Assembly (NCBI GenBank): GCA_965200835.1 | Contig: OZ241390.1 | Coordinates: 930,001-994,000, forward strand | From: JAPPFW01 sp965200835 | Lineage (GTDB): Bacteria; Actinomycetota; Acidimicrobiia; Spongiisociales; Spongiisociaceae | DNA length: 64,000 bases | Reading direction: 5' to 3' | Shown here: piece after piece, positions 9,300 to 17,741 of the stretch | Layout: each line of letters begins with the position of its first letter | Numbering within the stretch: the stretch's first letter is position 1 | Translations under genes and position numbers: made by a program | The notes under the pieces: generated by a model | What the model was told of the DNA's origin: nothing | The model's database searches: none | Seen by the model: only the letters and a program-made list of their open reading frames with translations

Positions 9300-9543
9300 G
9301 GCTCCTCCAGTTCGAGCCGCATCCCGGTGCTCGAGCCGGCCCCCACTGAGAAGGACCGCCAACTTCGGCGGCCCCGTGCCTGGCAGATTTGCACTCACGT
9401 CCGGTCGCTTTAGCTGGTTTTCTAGAGCGCCCGCAAGCTGACTCGTCAAATCGGCGCTGTTGTTCTGATCTAGTGTAGCTGAAAGATCGGGCCCGGTGTA
9501 TCCTTTAGCGGCACTCAAACCCGCTCCGAAGGAAGGAATCCCA

Positions 9544-9909
9544 ATGGGCAATCGTCTCATCCACTTCGATTTCAGCTCATCCGATCCGCTTGCTTCGGTG
9601 GCCTTCTTCGAACAGGCCCTCGGCTGGCACTTCCATCAGTGGGATGAGGCCGAATACTGGCTGGCGCACACGGGCGAAGAGGGGGAACCCGGAATCAACG
9701 GAGCAGTCAGCCGTACGCCGGAAGGCGTCCCTCCTCATGTGCTGAACACCGTGAGCGTCCCCGACCTGGAAGCAGCCATGGCTAGCTGCGAGAAAGCGGG
9801 AGGCACTTGCGTATCCGAGATCGTGCACATACCCGAGGTCGGGCGCTGGGTTGGAATCCGAGAACCGGGCGGGAACGAGTTCGGCATCATCGAGATGCGC
9901 GAGGGCTGA
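9544..9909 (+). CDS. VOC (glyoxalase/bleomycin-resistance fold) protein
   Basis: This 121-residue single-domain vicinal-oxygen-chelate protein starts at the ATG at 9544, behind GAAGGAAG. The order HFDFSSSDPLASVAFFEQALGW and the C-terminal WVGIREPGGNEFGIIE are classic VOC features, with a possible metal-ligand His near the start and Glu near the end. Members bind metals and act on small electrophiles, or only bind ligands; no specific reaction can be given. It is divergent from the homocysteine methyltransferase gene. Confidence 0.8.
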   Translation: MGNRLIHFDFSSSDPLASVAFFEQALGWHFHQWDEAEYWLAHTGEEGEPGINGAVSRTPEGVPPHVLNTVSVPDLEAAMASCEKAGGTCVSEIVHIPEVGRWVGIREPGGNEFGIIEMREG

Positions 9910-10040
9910 TCCGCTCACCTGATCGAGAGGGCTTAGGAGCGGCCCACACCTAACCAACACCGGATAGGGCCGGAGCGACAACCGTTTCGGCTGCTCGCGG
10001 TCGCTCTCCTGGGCGGATAGGATGATCCCATGCTCCCGCT

Positions 10041-10122
10041 AGGACACCTCGGGTCCTGAGGGCGGGGGGCTCATACCCCGAGACTCTTAGCCGAGAGCCT
10101 TTCGAAGGCATCTTGGTGCCTT
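10041..10122 (+). promoter_or_regulatory. Possible structured leader upstream of the sulfurtransferase
   Basis: Four short inverted repeats follow each other just before the rhodanese gene: AGGAC/GTCCT at 10041-10057, GGGG/CCCC around 10066-10079, CTCT/AGAG at 10084-10097, and AAGGCA/TGCCTT at 10105-10122. Such packing is unusual in an ordinary 5' region and suggests a folded leader RNA. I could not match it to a known riboswitch class. Confidence 0.3.
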
Positions 10123-10159
10123 AAGGTCAACTTGGTCACTGGACCAGGGGGAGGAACGT

Positions 10160-10999
10160 ATGGGCTATCACAATCCGGACGCACTCGTCTCGACCGGATG
10201 GTTGGAGGACAACCTGGCCGACCCGTCCATCCGCATCATCGAGGTGGACGAGGATGTAACCGCCTACGACCGGCGCCACATCCCGGGCGCGGTGGCTTGG
10301 AACTGGTTCGAGGACCTGCAGCACCCAGTCCGGCGTGACTATCTGGACAGCGAGGGGCTCGCCACCCTGCTATCCGAAGCCGGCGCCGGCACCGACACCA
10401 CGGTGGTGCTCTACGGGGGGAACAACAACTGGTTCGCTGCCTACGCCTACTGGTTGTTGCGATATCGAGGGTTCGACCGCGTCAAGCTGTTGAATGGCGG
10501 GCGTCTCAAGTGGAACATCGAGAACCGCCCCACGACGGCCGACGTTCCCTCCTACCAGGCAACCTCCCTCACCATCGAGGGTGCGGACCGGCCGGAGCTA
10601 CGGGCCTTCCGCCAAGAGGTGCTGGACAAGTTGGGACAAGCAACCTACGTGGATGTCCGATCTCCCCAGGAGTTCACCGGTGAGACGCTGGCACCCGAGC
10701 ACCTCCCGCAGGAGCAGCCCTATGTGGGAGGGCATGTTCCCGGCGCTCACAATATTCCGTGGCCGAAAGCGGCCGAGGCGGACGGGAGCTTCAAGTCACG
10801 GGAAGATTTGGAAGCCTTGTACGGGGGCGAGGGTGTCGAACGGGACAGCGAGGTGATCACCTATTGCCGGATCGGAGAGCGCTCGGCCCACACCTGGTTC
10901 GTGCTCAGCCAGCTGCTCGGTTACGACACGGTCAAGAACTACGACGGGTCGTGGACCGAATACGGATCGCTGGTGGGCGTACCGGTCGAGGTGGGATAG
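10160..10999 (+). CDS. Thiosulfate/3-mercaptopyruvate sulfurtransferase (two-domain rhodanese)
   Basis: The 279-residue protein has two rhodanese domains. The C-terminal one carries the active-site Cys at about residue 236 in the loop CRIGERSAHTWF, typical of actinobacterial CysA/SseA-type enzymes that move a sulfane sulfur from thiosulfate or mercaptopyruvate to cyanide or thiol acceptors. The N-terminal domain (VSTGWLEDNL, DYDRRHIPGA-like) lacks the catalytic Cys, as usual. The ATG is preceded by GGGGGAGGAA. It stands alone and ends before a strong bidirectional hairpin. Confidence 0.88.
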   Translation: MGYHNPDALVSTGWLEDNLADPSIRIIEVDEDVTAYDRRHIPGAVAWNWFEDLQHPVRRDYLDSEGLATLLSEAGAGTDTTVVLYGGNNNWFAAYAYWLLRYRGFDRVKLLNGGRLKWNIENRPTTADVPSYQATSLTIEGADRPELRAFRQEVLDKLGQATYVDVRSPQEFTGETLAPEHLPQEQPYVGGHVPGAHNIPWPKAAEADGSFKSREDLEALYGGEGVERDSEVITYCRIGERSAHTWFVLSQLLGYDTVKNYDGSWTEYGSLVGVPVEVG

Positions 11000-11054
11000 C
11001 GCATCCACCTCATCGGATGACCCTTCGAGAGACTCGTTAGAAGCCGGAGACGAG

Positions 11055-11086
11055 AGAGGAGGCCGGGTCACTACCCGGCCTCCTCT
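11055..11086. terminator. Bidirectional terminator hairpin
   Basis: A perfect 14-bp stem (11055-11068 pairing with 11073-11086) with a 4-nt loop lies between two convergent genes, the sulfurtransferase and the betaine-binding protein. GC-rich arms and placement make a shared terminator likely, although U-tracts are poor. Confidence 0.8.
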
Positions 11087-11108
11087 GACTATTGAACTGA
11101 GGGCTTGG

Positions 11109-13064
11109 CTATGGTAGCCAGGCGCCCCAGGTGGCCTCGTTGGCGGCGATCCACTCGGACGCCGCCTGCTCGATACTCTTGCCCTCGGACTCCACCGCGG
11201 CCAGCATGGCAATCTGGTCGGCAGTCGTGTAGCTCATGTTGCTGAGCAGGGACCAGGCAGCCGGAGCGGCAGCCTCCAGACCCTCCCAGGCGATCTTGAG
11301 CAGATGATCAGCCGGGTAGGCACAGTCGACCCCGTCAGCATCCGCCGTGGCGTAACACTCATCCGAGTAGGCCGGCAACTCCACCTCACTCAGGTCATAA
11401 GCGTTGAACGCCGAGTGCGGAGTCCAGAAGTACACCAGCACCGGCTCTTCTCGGGACACGGCCGCGTCGACCGCTGCCAGGATGGCCTCCTCAGAACCAG
11501 CCCACACAACCTCTAGATGCAAACCGAGATTGGCAATGATGTCATCGTCATACTGGACCCAACTCGGATCACCACCCAAGAACTGGCCCATATCGCCGGT
11601 CTCCGCAGTAGCGAACATCCCAGCCAACTCCGGATCCAGGAAACCCTCCCAAGTAGCCAACGCCGGATACTGGTCGTTTACGAAGGTGGGTGTGAACCAG
11701 CCGATCTTGCCAACCGGCCCGAGGAGACCGATGTTGGCCACATGGCCATCAGGGTTGTCGATGAAATCCGCCACATTCTGGGCATGACCCGACGGCCACA
11801 CCTCCAACGACGCATGCAGATCACCAGTATTGATGGCCGACCACTGAGCGTTCTCATCGATATCCACCGTCTCCACCGTGTAACCGAACTCGCTCTCCAG
11901 AAGCTGCTTGGCAACCTCCACATTCACCGCCGAACCATTCCAAGGATTGACCGCCAAGCGGATCGTCTCCAGGTCACCCATCTCGGCGCCCATCGCCATG
12001 GGCTCCTCTTCGGTCATGGGTGCCACTGATCCACTCAACCAGGCACTCCAGGTGGCTTCGTTGGCGGCGATCCACTCGGAAGCCGCCTGCTCGATGCTCT
12101 TGCCCTCGGACTCCACCGCGGCCAGCATGGCGATCTGGTCGGCAGTGGCGTAGCTCATGTTGTGCAGGAATGCCCACGCCGATGGCGCAGCTTCCTCGAG
12201 GCCTTCCCACACGATCTTGAACAGCGGGTCGGCCGGGTAAGCGCAGTCGACCCCGTCGGCATCCGCTGTGGCGTAACACTCATCCGAGTAGGCCGGCAAC
12301 TCCACCTGGGTCAGGTCGTAAGCGTTGAAGGCCGAGTGTGGCGTCCAGAAATACACCAGCACCGGCTCCTCCCGAGATATCGCCGCGTCGACTGCAGCCA
12401 GGATGGCCTCCTCAGAACCAGCCCACACAACCTCGAGATGCAGCCCCAGATTGGCAATGATGTCATCGTCATACTGGACCCAACTCGGATCACCACCCAA
12501 GAACTGGCCCTTGTCACCGGTCTCGGCGGTAGCGAACATCCCAGCCAACTCCGGATCCAGGAAACCCTCCCAAGTAGCCAGCGCCGGATACTCATCTACG
12601 ACGAAGGTAGGTAGCCACCAGCCGATCGCCCCTACCGGACCCAGCAGCCCTGCGTTGGCTATATGGCCATCAGGGTTGTCGATGAAGTCCGCCACATTCT
12701 GGGCATGACCCGACGGCCACACCTCCAACGACGCATGCAGATCACCAGTATTGATGGCCGACCACTGAGCGTTCTCATCGATATCCACCGTCTCCACCGT
12801 GTAACCGAACTCGCTCTCCAGAAGCTGCTTGGCAACCTCCACATTCACCGCCGAACCATTCCAAGGATTGACCGCCAAGCGGATCGTCATCAGTTCATCG
12901 GCCTCCGGGGCGGCCTCGGTCGTAGTGGGAGTCGTCTCGGCTACTGCCTCGGTAGTCGCCGGCGCGGCGGTGGTCGCAGTTGTCGTCTCAGTAGTGCTGT
13001 CGTCGCCGCATGCGGAGAACACGAGCACCACCGCTGCGAGCAGCGGTACTACTCGTTTGATCAT
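11109..13064 (-). CDS. Glycine betaine-type ABC substrate-binding lipoprotein with two tandem binding domains
   Basis: This 651-residue lipoprotein (lipid Cys near residue 19, Thr/Ala/Glu-rich linker to about 58) contains two OpuAC-type binding domains, roughly 60-345 and 367-651, that are almost copies of each other. Each begins IRLAVNPWNGSAVNVEVAK and has the Trp-rich pocket expected for quaternary amines. The normal protein has one domain. The ATG lies behind AGGAGGACG. The gene is divergent from the ATPase and permease genes, across 95 bp. It should deliver glycine betaine, proline betaine or choline-like compounds. The second domain ends in a slightly different tail (WGAWLP). Confidence 0.9.
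   Translation of the reverse strand: MIKRVVPLLAAVVLVFSACGDDSTTETTTATTAAPATTEAVAETTPTTTEAAPEADELMTIRLAVNPWNGSAVNVEVAKQLLESEFGYTVETVDIDENAQWSAINTGDLHASLEVWPSGHAQNVADFIDNPDGHIANAGLLGPVGAIGWWLPTFVVDEYPALATWEGFLDPELAGMFATAETGDKGQFLGGDPSWVQYDDDIIANLGLHLEVVWAGSEEAILAAVDAAISREEPVLVYFWTPHSAFNAYDLTQVELPAYSDECYATADADGVDCAYPADPLFKIVWEGLEEAAPSAWAFLHNMSYATADQIAMLAAVESEGKSIEQAASEWIAANEATWSAWLSGSVAPMTEEEPMAMGAEMGDLETIRLAVNPWNGSAVNVEVAKQLLESEFGYTVETVDIDENAQWSAINTGDLHASLEVWPSGHAQNVADFIDNPDGHVANIGLLGPVGKIGWFTPTFVNDQYPALATWEGFLDPELAGMFATAETGDMGQFLGGDPSWVQYDDDIIANLGLHLEVVWAGSEEAILAAVDAAVSREEPVLVYFWTPHSAFNAYDLSEVELPAYSDECYATADADGVDCAYPADHLLKIAWEGLEAAAPAAWSLLSNMSYTTADQIAMLAAVESEGKSIEQAASEWIAANEATWGAWLP
11112..12896 (-). 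repeat. 921-bp direct duplication within the betaine-binding protein gene
   Basis: The two binding-domain halves repeat with a period of 921 bp (307 codons). For example, the segment 11760-11966 recurs at 12681-12887 with one difference that I can see. Such near-identity over ~200 bp, with other parts more diverged, points to a recent duplication or continued gene conversion. Confidence 0.9.
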
Positions 13065-13159
13065 CGCTCGTCCTCCTATTGACCACGGTTCTGTCGCGTA
13101 TCCATCCCAGGCTTCACGACCTGAACCCGTAGGTTACCCTCGCGTTTACCTTTACATGC

Positions 13160-14248
13160 TTGCCCACCGCGGCAACATATAATCACCAAGCGAGTCAGCA
13201 GGTGATCGAGACGGACCGAATAGCAGCCAACGACCAGCCATCACCCCTCGAGTGCCGGGGGGTTTGGAAGATATTCGGTGACGATCCCGCCCGGGCCAGG
13301 TCGCTGGCCGACGATGGCGGGACCAACCAGCAGATACTCGACGAGACCGGATGTGTGGTGGCGGTCCGCGATACCTCACTCACCGCCCGCCGCGGGGAGA
13401 CTTTCGTCGTGATGGGCCTTTCCGGTTCGGGCAAGTCGACCCTCATCCGATGCCTGTCACGGCTGATCGATCCGACGGATGGGGATGTGCTGATCGACGG
13501 GGTATCGATCGGTGATCTGGACGAGGACCAGCTGCGAGAGCTGCGGCGGCGTAAGTTGTCGATGGTCTTCCAACACTTCGGCCTGTTCCCGCACCGCCGG
13601 GTGCTCGACAACGTGGCATTCGGTCTGGAGGTGCAGGGGATCGGCAAAGCGGAGAGATACGAGAGAGCCTTTGCGGTGCTCGAAGCAGTAGGCCTCGAGG
13701 CCTGGAGCGACCACCATCTCCAGCAGCTGTCAGGCGGCATGCAGCAGAGGGTCGGTCTGGCTCGGGCGCTATGTGTGGAACCTGAGATCCTCTTCTTCGA
13801 CGAGCCGTTCTCGGCGCTCGATCCCCTTATCCGGCGTGATATGCAGGACGAGCTGCTGTCCCTGCAGGCGGAGATGAACCGGACGCTGGTGTTCATAACC
13901 CACGACTTCCAGGAGGCGCTCAAGCTGGGTGACCGCATAGCCATCATGAAGGACGGGGCTTTCATGCAGCTAGGAACTCCGGAGGAGATCGTCTCGGCAC
14001 CCGCTGACGACTATGTGCGTGAGTTCACCAAGGATGCCCCCCGGACCAGGGTCGTGACGGTGCGAACGGTTCTCGGGCAACTGGATCCCGAACAGACAGT
14101 CCGCACTTCGGTTGCTATCGATACGGTGATCGAGGAGGTACTGCCTCTCTTGGTGGCCGGACCCGAACCGGTGGGGGTCATGGACGGGAAGGGAGCACTG
14201 GTCGGGCAGGTGGACCGGCAGGCCGTCTCGGCGCTGGTCGGCGGGTAG
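13160..14248 (+). CDS. Quaternary-amine ABC transporter ATP-binding protein (ProV/OpuAA-like)
   Basis: This ATPase drives betaine/proline-betaine uptake with the permease 6 bp downstream. It has Walker A (GLSGSGKST), signature (LSGGMQQRVGLARAL) and Walker B (ILFFDEPFSALDP) motifs and the QAT-family N-terminal segment with an insertion after WKIFG. After the ATPase domain only about 90 residues remain, ending with a single CBS-like half (DGKGALVGQVDRQ) instead of a full CBS pair, so the ionic-strength-sensing module may be reduced. The listed start is TTG without a clear ribosome site; a GTG at 13202 is an alternative. Confidence 0.88.
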   Translation: MPTAATYNHQASQQVIETDRIAANDQPSPLECRGVWKIFGDDPARARSLADDGGTNQQILDETGCVVAVRDTSLTARRGETFVVMGLSGSGKSTLIRCLSRLIDPTDGDVLIDGVSIGDLDEDQLRELRRRKLSMVFQHFGLFPHRRVLDNVAFGLEVQGIGKAERYERAFAVLEAVGLEAWSDHHLQQLSGGMQQRVGLARALCVEPEILFFDEPFSALDPLIRRDMQDELLSLQAEMNRTLVFITHDFQEALKLGDRIAIMKDGAFMQLGTPEEIVSAPADDYVREFTKDAPRTRVVTVRTVLGQLDPEQTVRTSVAIDTVIEEVLPLLVAGPEPVGVMDGKGALVGQVDRQAVSALVGG

Positions 14249-14254
14249 GGAGGC

Positions 14255-16372
14255 ATGAGCTACACGGCGGCCGTCGAAGCCCGCCTGGCCTCCGACCGTC
14301 GACAGCGAACCCGAACCACTACCACCCTCCTGATCATGATCGTAGGGCTGGTGGTACTGGAGGTCGCACTGGGCACGGTCGGCGCCTTCCCGGAGTCGTG
14401 GAGGATTCCGCTGGCCAGGTGGGTCAACCAGGCCCGCCGGTGGGTGATAAACAACCAGACCACCCACGGACTGTTCCTGCTGGTACTGAATCCGATCAGC
14501 GATACCATCGACGCCAGTCTCCGGTGGGTCGAAGGGGCGCTCCTCTGGTTGCCCTGGCCGGTCCTCGTTGCTGCGGTCGGCATGCTGGCCACCAGCATCC
14601 TGGGACTGCGAGGAGGTCTGCTCACCGCCGCGGGCGTCCTGTACTTCGGATCGGTGGGCCTGTGGGAGGAGAGCATCCAGACGCTGGCCCTCATGGGGGT
14701 GGCGGTAACCATCGCGGTGGCCATCGGGATACCGGTAGGGATCTGGGCAGCTCGCCGGCGGCGGGTGGAGCGCGCCCTCCGGCCTCTGCTGGACGCCATG
14801 CAGACCCTGCCCGCCTTCGTCTACCTGATTCCGGTGGTCCTCCTGTTCGGAATCGCTCGGGTGCCGGCCATCATCGCCACCGTGGTGTACGCATTGCCCC
14901 CAGTCATCCGGCTGACCACTCTGGGAATCCGTACGGTGGAGCCCTCCACGGTGGAAGCGGCCGAAATGTTCGGAGCCACTCCTCGCCAGACCCTGACCAA
15001 GGTGCAGCTCCCCCAAGCAAAGCCGACCATCCTCACCGGTATCAACCAGACGATCATGATGGCGCTCGGAATCGTGGTGATCGCCGCCCTTATCGGTGCG
15101 GGTGGGCTGGGCCAGGTGGTGCTCGAGTCGCTGAGGCGGCTGTTCGTGGGAAGAGCCCTCGAAGCCGGGCTGGCCATCGTGGTACTGGCCATGATCATGG
15201 ACCGCCTCACCCACGGCGCCGCCGGGCTGGGTGTGGGTAACAAGAGGTTACGACTCTTTCCGGACCGTTACGCAGCCAACCGAGTGGTCCAGCGGATCGA
15301 GACGGTTCTGGAGCGTGCGGAGAGCATCATCAGACAGTGTGGTAGGGCGGTGGCTCATCCCTTCGTAAGGGTGACAAGAGGCCCCGGCCGACCGGGCAGT
15401 GTGTCGAGATTGGAGCGCCACCCATATCGTCTCCTCGGGGCGATAGTGCTGGTGGTCCTGTTCTTCTATGGTCCACGCCACTTAGACCAGTTCCCAACCT
15501 GGCTGGCATTCTCGTTCGCAGGGCCGGTGGACAGCCTGGTCGATTGGGTGGGTAAGAACCTGTATCAGATCGGCGAGAGCTGGGTGGGGACCGGTCCGTT
15601 CAGCGACTTCGTGACGATTTACGCGGTCACGCCCCTGCGGGAGTTCTTCAGTTCCACGCTGGCCTGGCCGGTGGTGGTGGTCGGACTGATCATCGCCGGC
15701 TGGTGGTTCGGCGGGGCGGGGCTGGCTGCCCTATCGGGGGCGTGCGCGATGGGTCTGGGCCTGCTCGGGATGTGGACACTGTCCATGGACACCTTGGCGC
15801 AGGTAATAGTGGCGGTGGTCCTTTCCATCGCTCTGGGTATACCTCTAGGAGTTCTCTCGTCCCGGAGCAACCGGTTCGAACGTCTGCTCAAACCGGTGCT
15901 GGACTTCCTGCAGACCATCCCCAGCTTCGTGTTGTTAGTGCCGGTGATCATCCTGTTCAACGTGGGCCGGATCCCGGGAATCATCGCCTCGGTCCTGTAC
16001 GCGCTCCCGGCCGCCACCCGGTTGACCAGCCTGGGTCTGCGCCAGGTGTCGGCGGCCGCCACCGAGGCGGCCCGGGCGTTCGGCGCCACCCGAAGCCAGC
16101 TGCTGCGCAAGGTGCAGTTACCGCTAGCCATGCCGACCATCATCGCCGGGATCAACCAGACAGTGATGCTGGTGCTGGCCATGGTCGTGATCGCCGGACT
16201 GGTCGGCGGAGGTGGTCTGGGACTGGAAACGGTACGAGGCCTGCGCCGGAGCGATTCGGTAGGATCCGGCTTCGCGGCAGGTCTGGCCATCGTGTTGCTG
16301 GCCATGATCCTCGACCGGCTCCTGCAAGCCTGGGCCCGACGGCTGAGTCCCCCTGCCTCGGACGGTCACTAA
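14255..16372 (+). CDS. Fused double permease of a glycine betaine ABC transporter
   Basis: The 705-residue membrane protein contains two full ProW/OpuAB-type permease domains in one chain. Each has about six or seven membrane helices and an EAA loop: EAAEMFGATPRQTLTKVQLP in the first half and EAARAFGATRSQLLRKVQLP in the second. The halves are homologous but clearly diverged, with repeated features such as QTLPAF/QTIPSF and GINQTIMMA/GINQTVMLV. A usual permease of this class is a single domain of about 300 residues that homodimerises. Here one polypeptide should supply both halves, paired with a two-domain binding protein. It is co-transcribed with the ATPase. Confidence 0.92.
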   Translation: MSYTAAVEARLASDRRQRTRTTTTLLIMIVGLVVLEVALGTVGAFPESWRIPLARWVNQARRWVINNQTTHGLFLLVLNPISDTIDASLRWVEGALLWLPWPVLVAAVGMLATSILGLRGGLLTAAGVLYFGSVGLWEESIQTLALMGVAVTIAVAIGIPVGIWAARRRRVERALRPLLDAMQTLPAFVYLIPVVLLFGIARVPAIIATVVYALPPVIRLTTLGIRTVEPSTVEAAEMFGATPRQTLTKVQLPQAKPTILTGINQTIMMALGIVVIAALIGAGGLGQVVLESLRRLFVGRALEAGLAIVVLAMIMDRLTHGAAGLGVGNKRLRLFPDRYAANRVVQRIETVLERAESIIRQCGRAVAHPFVRVTRGPGRPGSVSRLERHPYRLLGAIVLVVLFFYGPRHLDQFPTWLAFSFAGPVDSLVDWVGKNLYQIGESWVGTGPFSDFVTIYAVTPLREFFSSTLAWPVVVVGLIIAGWWFGGAGLAALSGACAMGLGLLGMWTLSMDTLAQVIVAVVLSIALGIPLGVLSSRSNRFERLLKPVLDFLQTIPSFVLLVPVIILFNVGRIPGIIASVLYALPAATRLTSLGLRQVSAAATEAARAFGATRSQLLRKVQLPLAMPTIIAGINQTVMLVLAMVVIAGLVGGGGLGLETVRGLRRSDSVGSGFAAGLAIVLLAMILDRLLQAWARRLSPPASDGH

Positions 16373-16685
16373 CCCCCTCCTCCCATTCACCGCGTGTGTC
16401 TCGGCCGCACCGCTCCACCAAGTTCGCGAAAAACGCGCCGGCCCGCCTCACCCGTCCGGGCCCACCCCCACCTCCACCGGTCCGGGGCTCGAAGACGCGT
16501 CCGGCTAGGCCGTGAGCGGATGCCGGCTCCGAGAAACGATGATCCCTCGAGCGGTCGAAGGACGTCCGGTCCGGCCGCTCAGGTGTCTGGTAACAACAAT
16601 CATGCAACAGAGCTGTGACACATACAACCCCTTCGTTCCCAACCTCTTCTCCGAATCCGTTTTACAATCACACCAGGCTCGAAGC
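16373..16685. other. Intergenic region between convergent betaine permease and modC
   Basis: The 313-bp stretch separates the end of the betaine permease from the end of modC. Open frames here have no family-like sequence or ribosome site. I see no tRNA, no clear terminator with a U-tract, and no gene remnant. Confidence 0.6.
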
Positions 16686-17741
16686 TCAGCCCTCCCGCAG
16701 GTAGATCTCGGTTGCCTTGATCGACAGCCAGACCGGCGATCCGGCAGCCAGGTGGAGAGAGGACCGAGCATCGGGGGTTACCTCGGCCGTGAGCGGAAGG
16801 GGTGAGCCCGTTCGGATCCTCACCCGGTCGGCGTGATGGTCGACCTGGCGGATCCTGGTCTCCCATGAGTTCCTGGGACTACCACCCGGCCGGTCGAGAT
16901 GGATCGAGATGGCCCTCGGATGGACGGTGGCGATCACCCGTCCGTACGCCTCGTCGGCTATCACCAGCGGGTGGCCCTGCACGGTCAGCACCCGTCCCGA
17001 TGCATTACCGACCAGCAGGTTGATACCCGCAAGATCGGCGGCATAGCGGCTGGCCGGCCGGAGCCCGATGTCGCTGGCACGACCGGTCTGCACTACGGAG
17101 CCTCGCTCGAGGATGATCATCTGATCCGCCAGCAGAAATGCCTCTGCGGGATCATGGGTTATAAGCAGCCTCGGCCCGGAGTAGGTAGCCAGGTGTTGCC
17201 CCAGCATGCGACGCAGTCCGGCTCGTGATGTGATGTCCAGTGCCGAGAACGGCTCGTCGAGCAAGAGCATCTGCGGATCGGTGGCGAGGACCCGGGCGAA
17301 CGCGACCCGCTGCACCTGCCCTCCCGACAGTGCCCCCGGGCGGCGCCCGGCCAGCTCCGACAGGCCCACCCGTTCCAACCATCCGGCTGCCCGTCCCCTG
17401 GCCTCCGAGCGGGAGACACCCGCCGCTCGGATACCGAATGCCACGTTCTCCAGCGCGCTGAGATGCGGGAACAAGATGCCATCCTGGAACACCACCCCCA
17501 CCTGCCGATCACAAGGCTCGACGAAAGTGCCCTTCTTGGGATCGTCGAGTGGCCGGTTCCCGAGCCGGACCCAACCCCGGTCGATCGGTAGCAGACCGGC
17601 CAGGACCTCCACCAGTGTGGTCTTGCCCGCCCCGTTCGGACCGAGCACCCCCACGGTCCCGCCCGCCGGGATGCTGAGGGTGACGTCTAGACAAAAACCA
17701 TTCCGCTCCACCACGATGCGAGCGTCCAGACCACCGTTCAT
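16686..17741 (-). CDS. modC: Molybdate ABC transporter ATP-binding protein
   Basis: This is the third gene of a modABC operon importing molybdate (or tungstate) for molybdoenzymes. The 351-residue ATPase has Walker A (GPNGAGKTT) near residue 34, signature LSGGQVQRVAFARVL, Walker B MLLLDEPFSALD, and a C-terminal TOBE-type domain of about 120 residues. The ATG at 17741 overlaps the modB stop as ATGA, indicating translational coupling; the open frame extends far upstream into modB but only as an out-of-frame reading. Confidence 0.9.
   Translation of the reverse strand: MNGGLDARIVVERNGFCLDVTLSIPAGGTVGVLGPNGAGKTTLVEVLAGLLPIDRGWVRLGNRPLDDPKKGTFVEPCDRQVGVVFQDGILFPHLSALENVAFGIRAAGVSRSEARGRAAGWLERVGLSELAGRRPGALSGGQVQRVAFARVLATDPQMLLLDEPFSALDITSRAGLRRMLGQHLATYSGPRLLITHDPAEAFLLADQMIILERGSVVQTGRASDIGLRPASRYAADLAGINLLVGNASGRVLTVQGHPLVIADEAYGRVIATVHPRAISIHLDRPGGSPRNSWETRIRQVDHHADRVRIRTGSPLPLTAEVTPDARSSLHLAAGSPVWLSIKATEIYLREG

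Noticed and set aside
13970..15214. Long open frame (414 codons) on the minus strand inside the betaine transporter genes
   Set aside because: Its text is His/Gln/Asp/Gly-rich with no family pattern and lies antisense to a clearly coded ATPase and permease; high GC creates such shadows.
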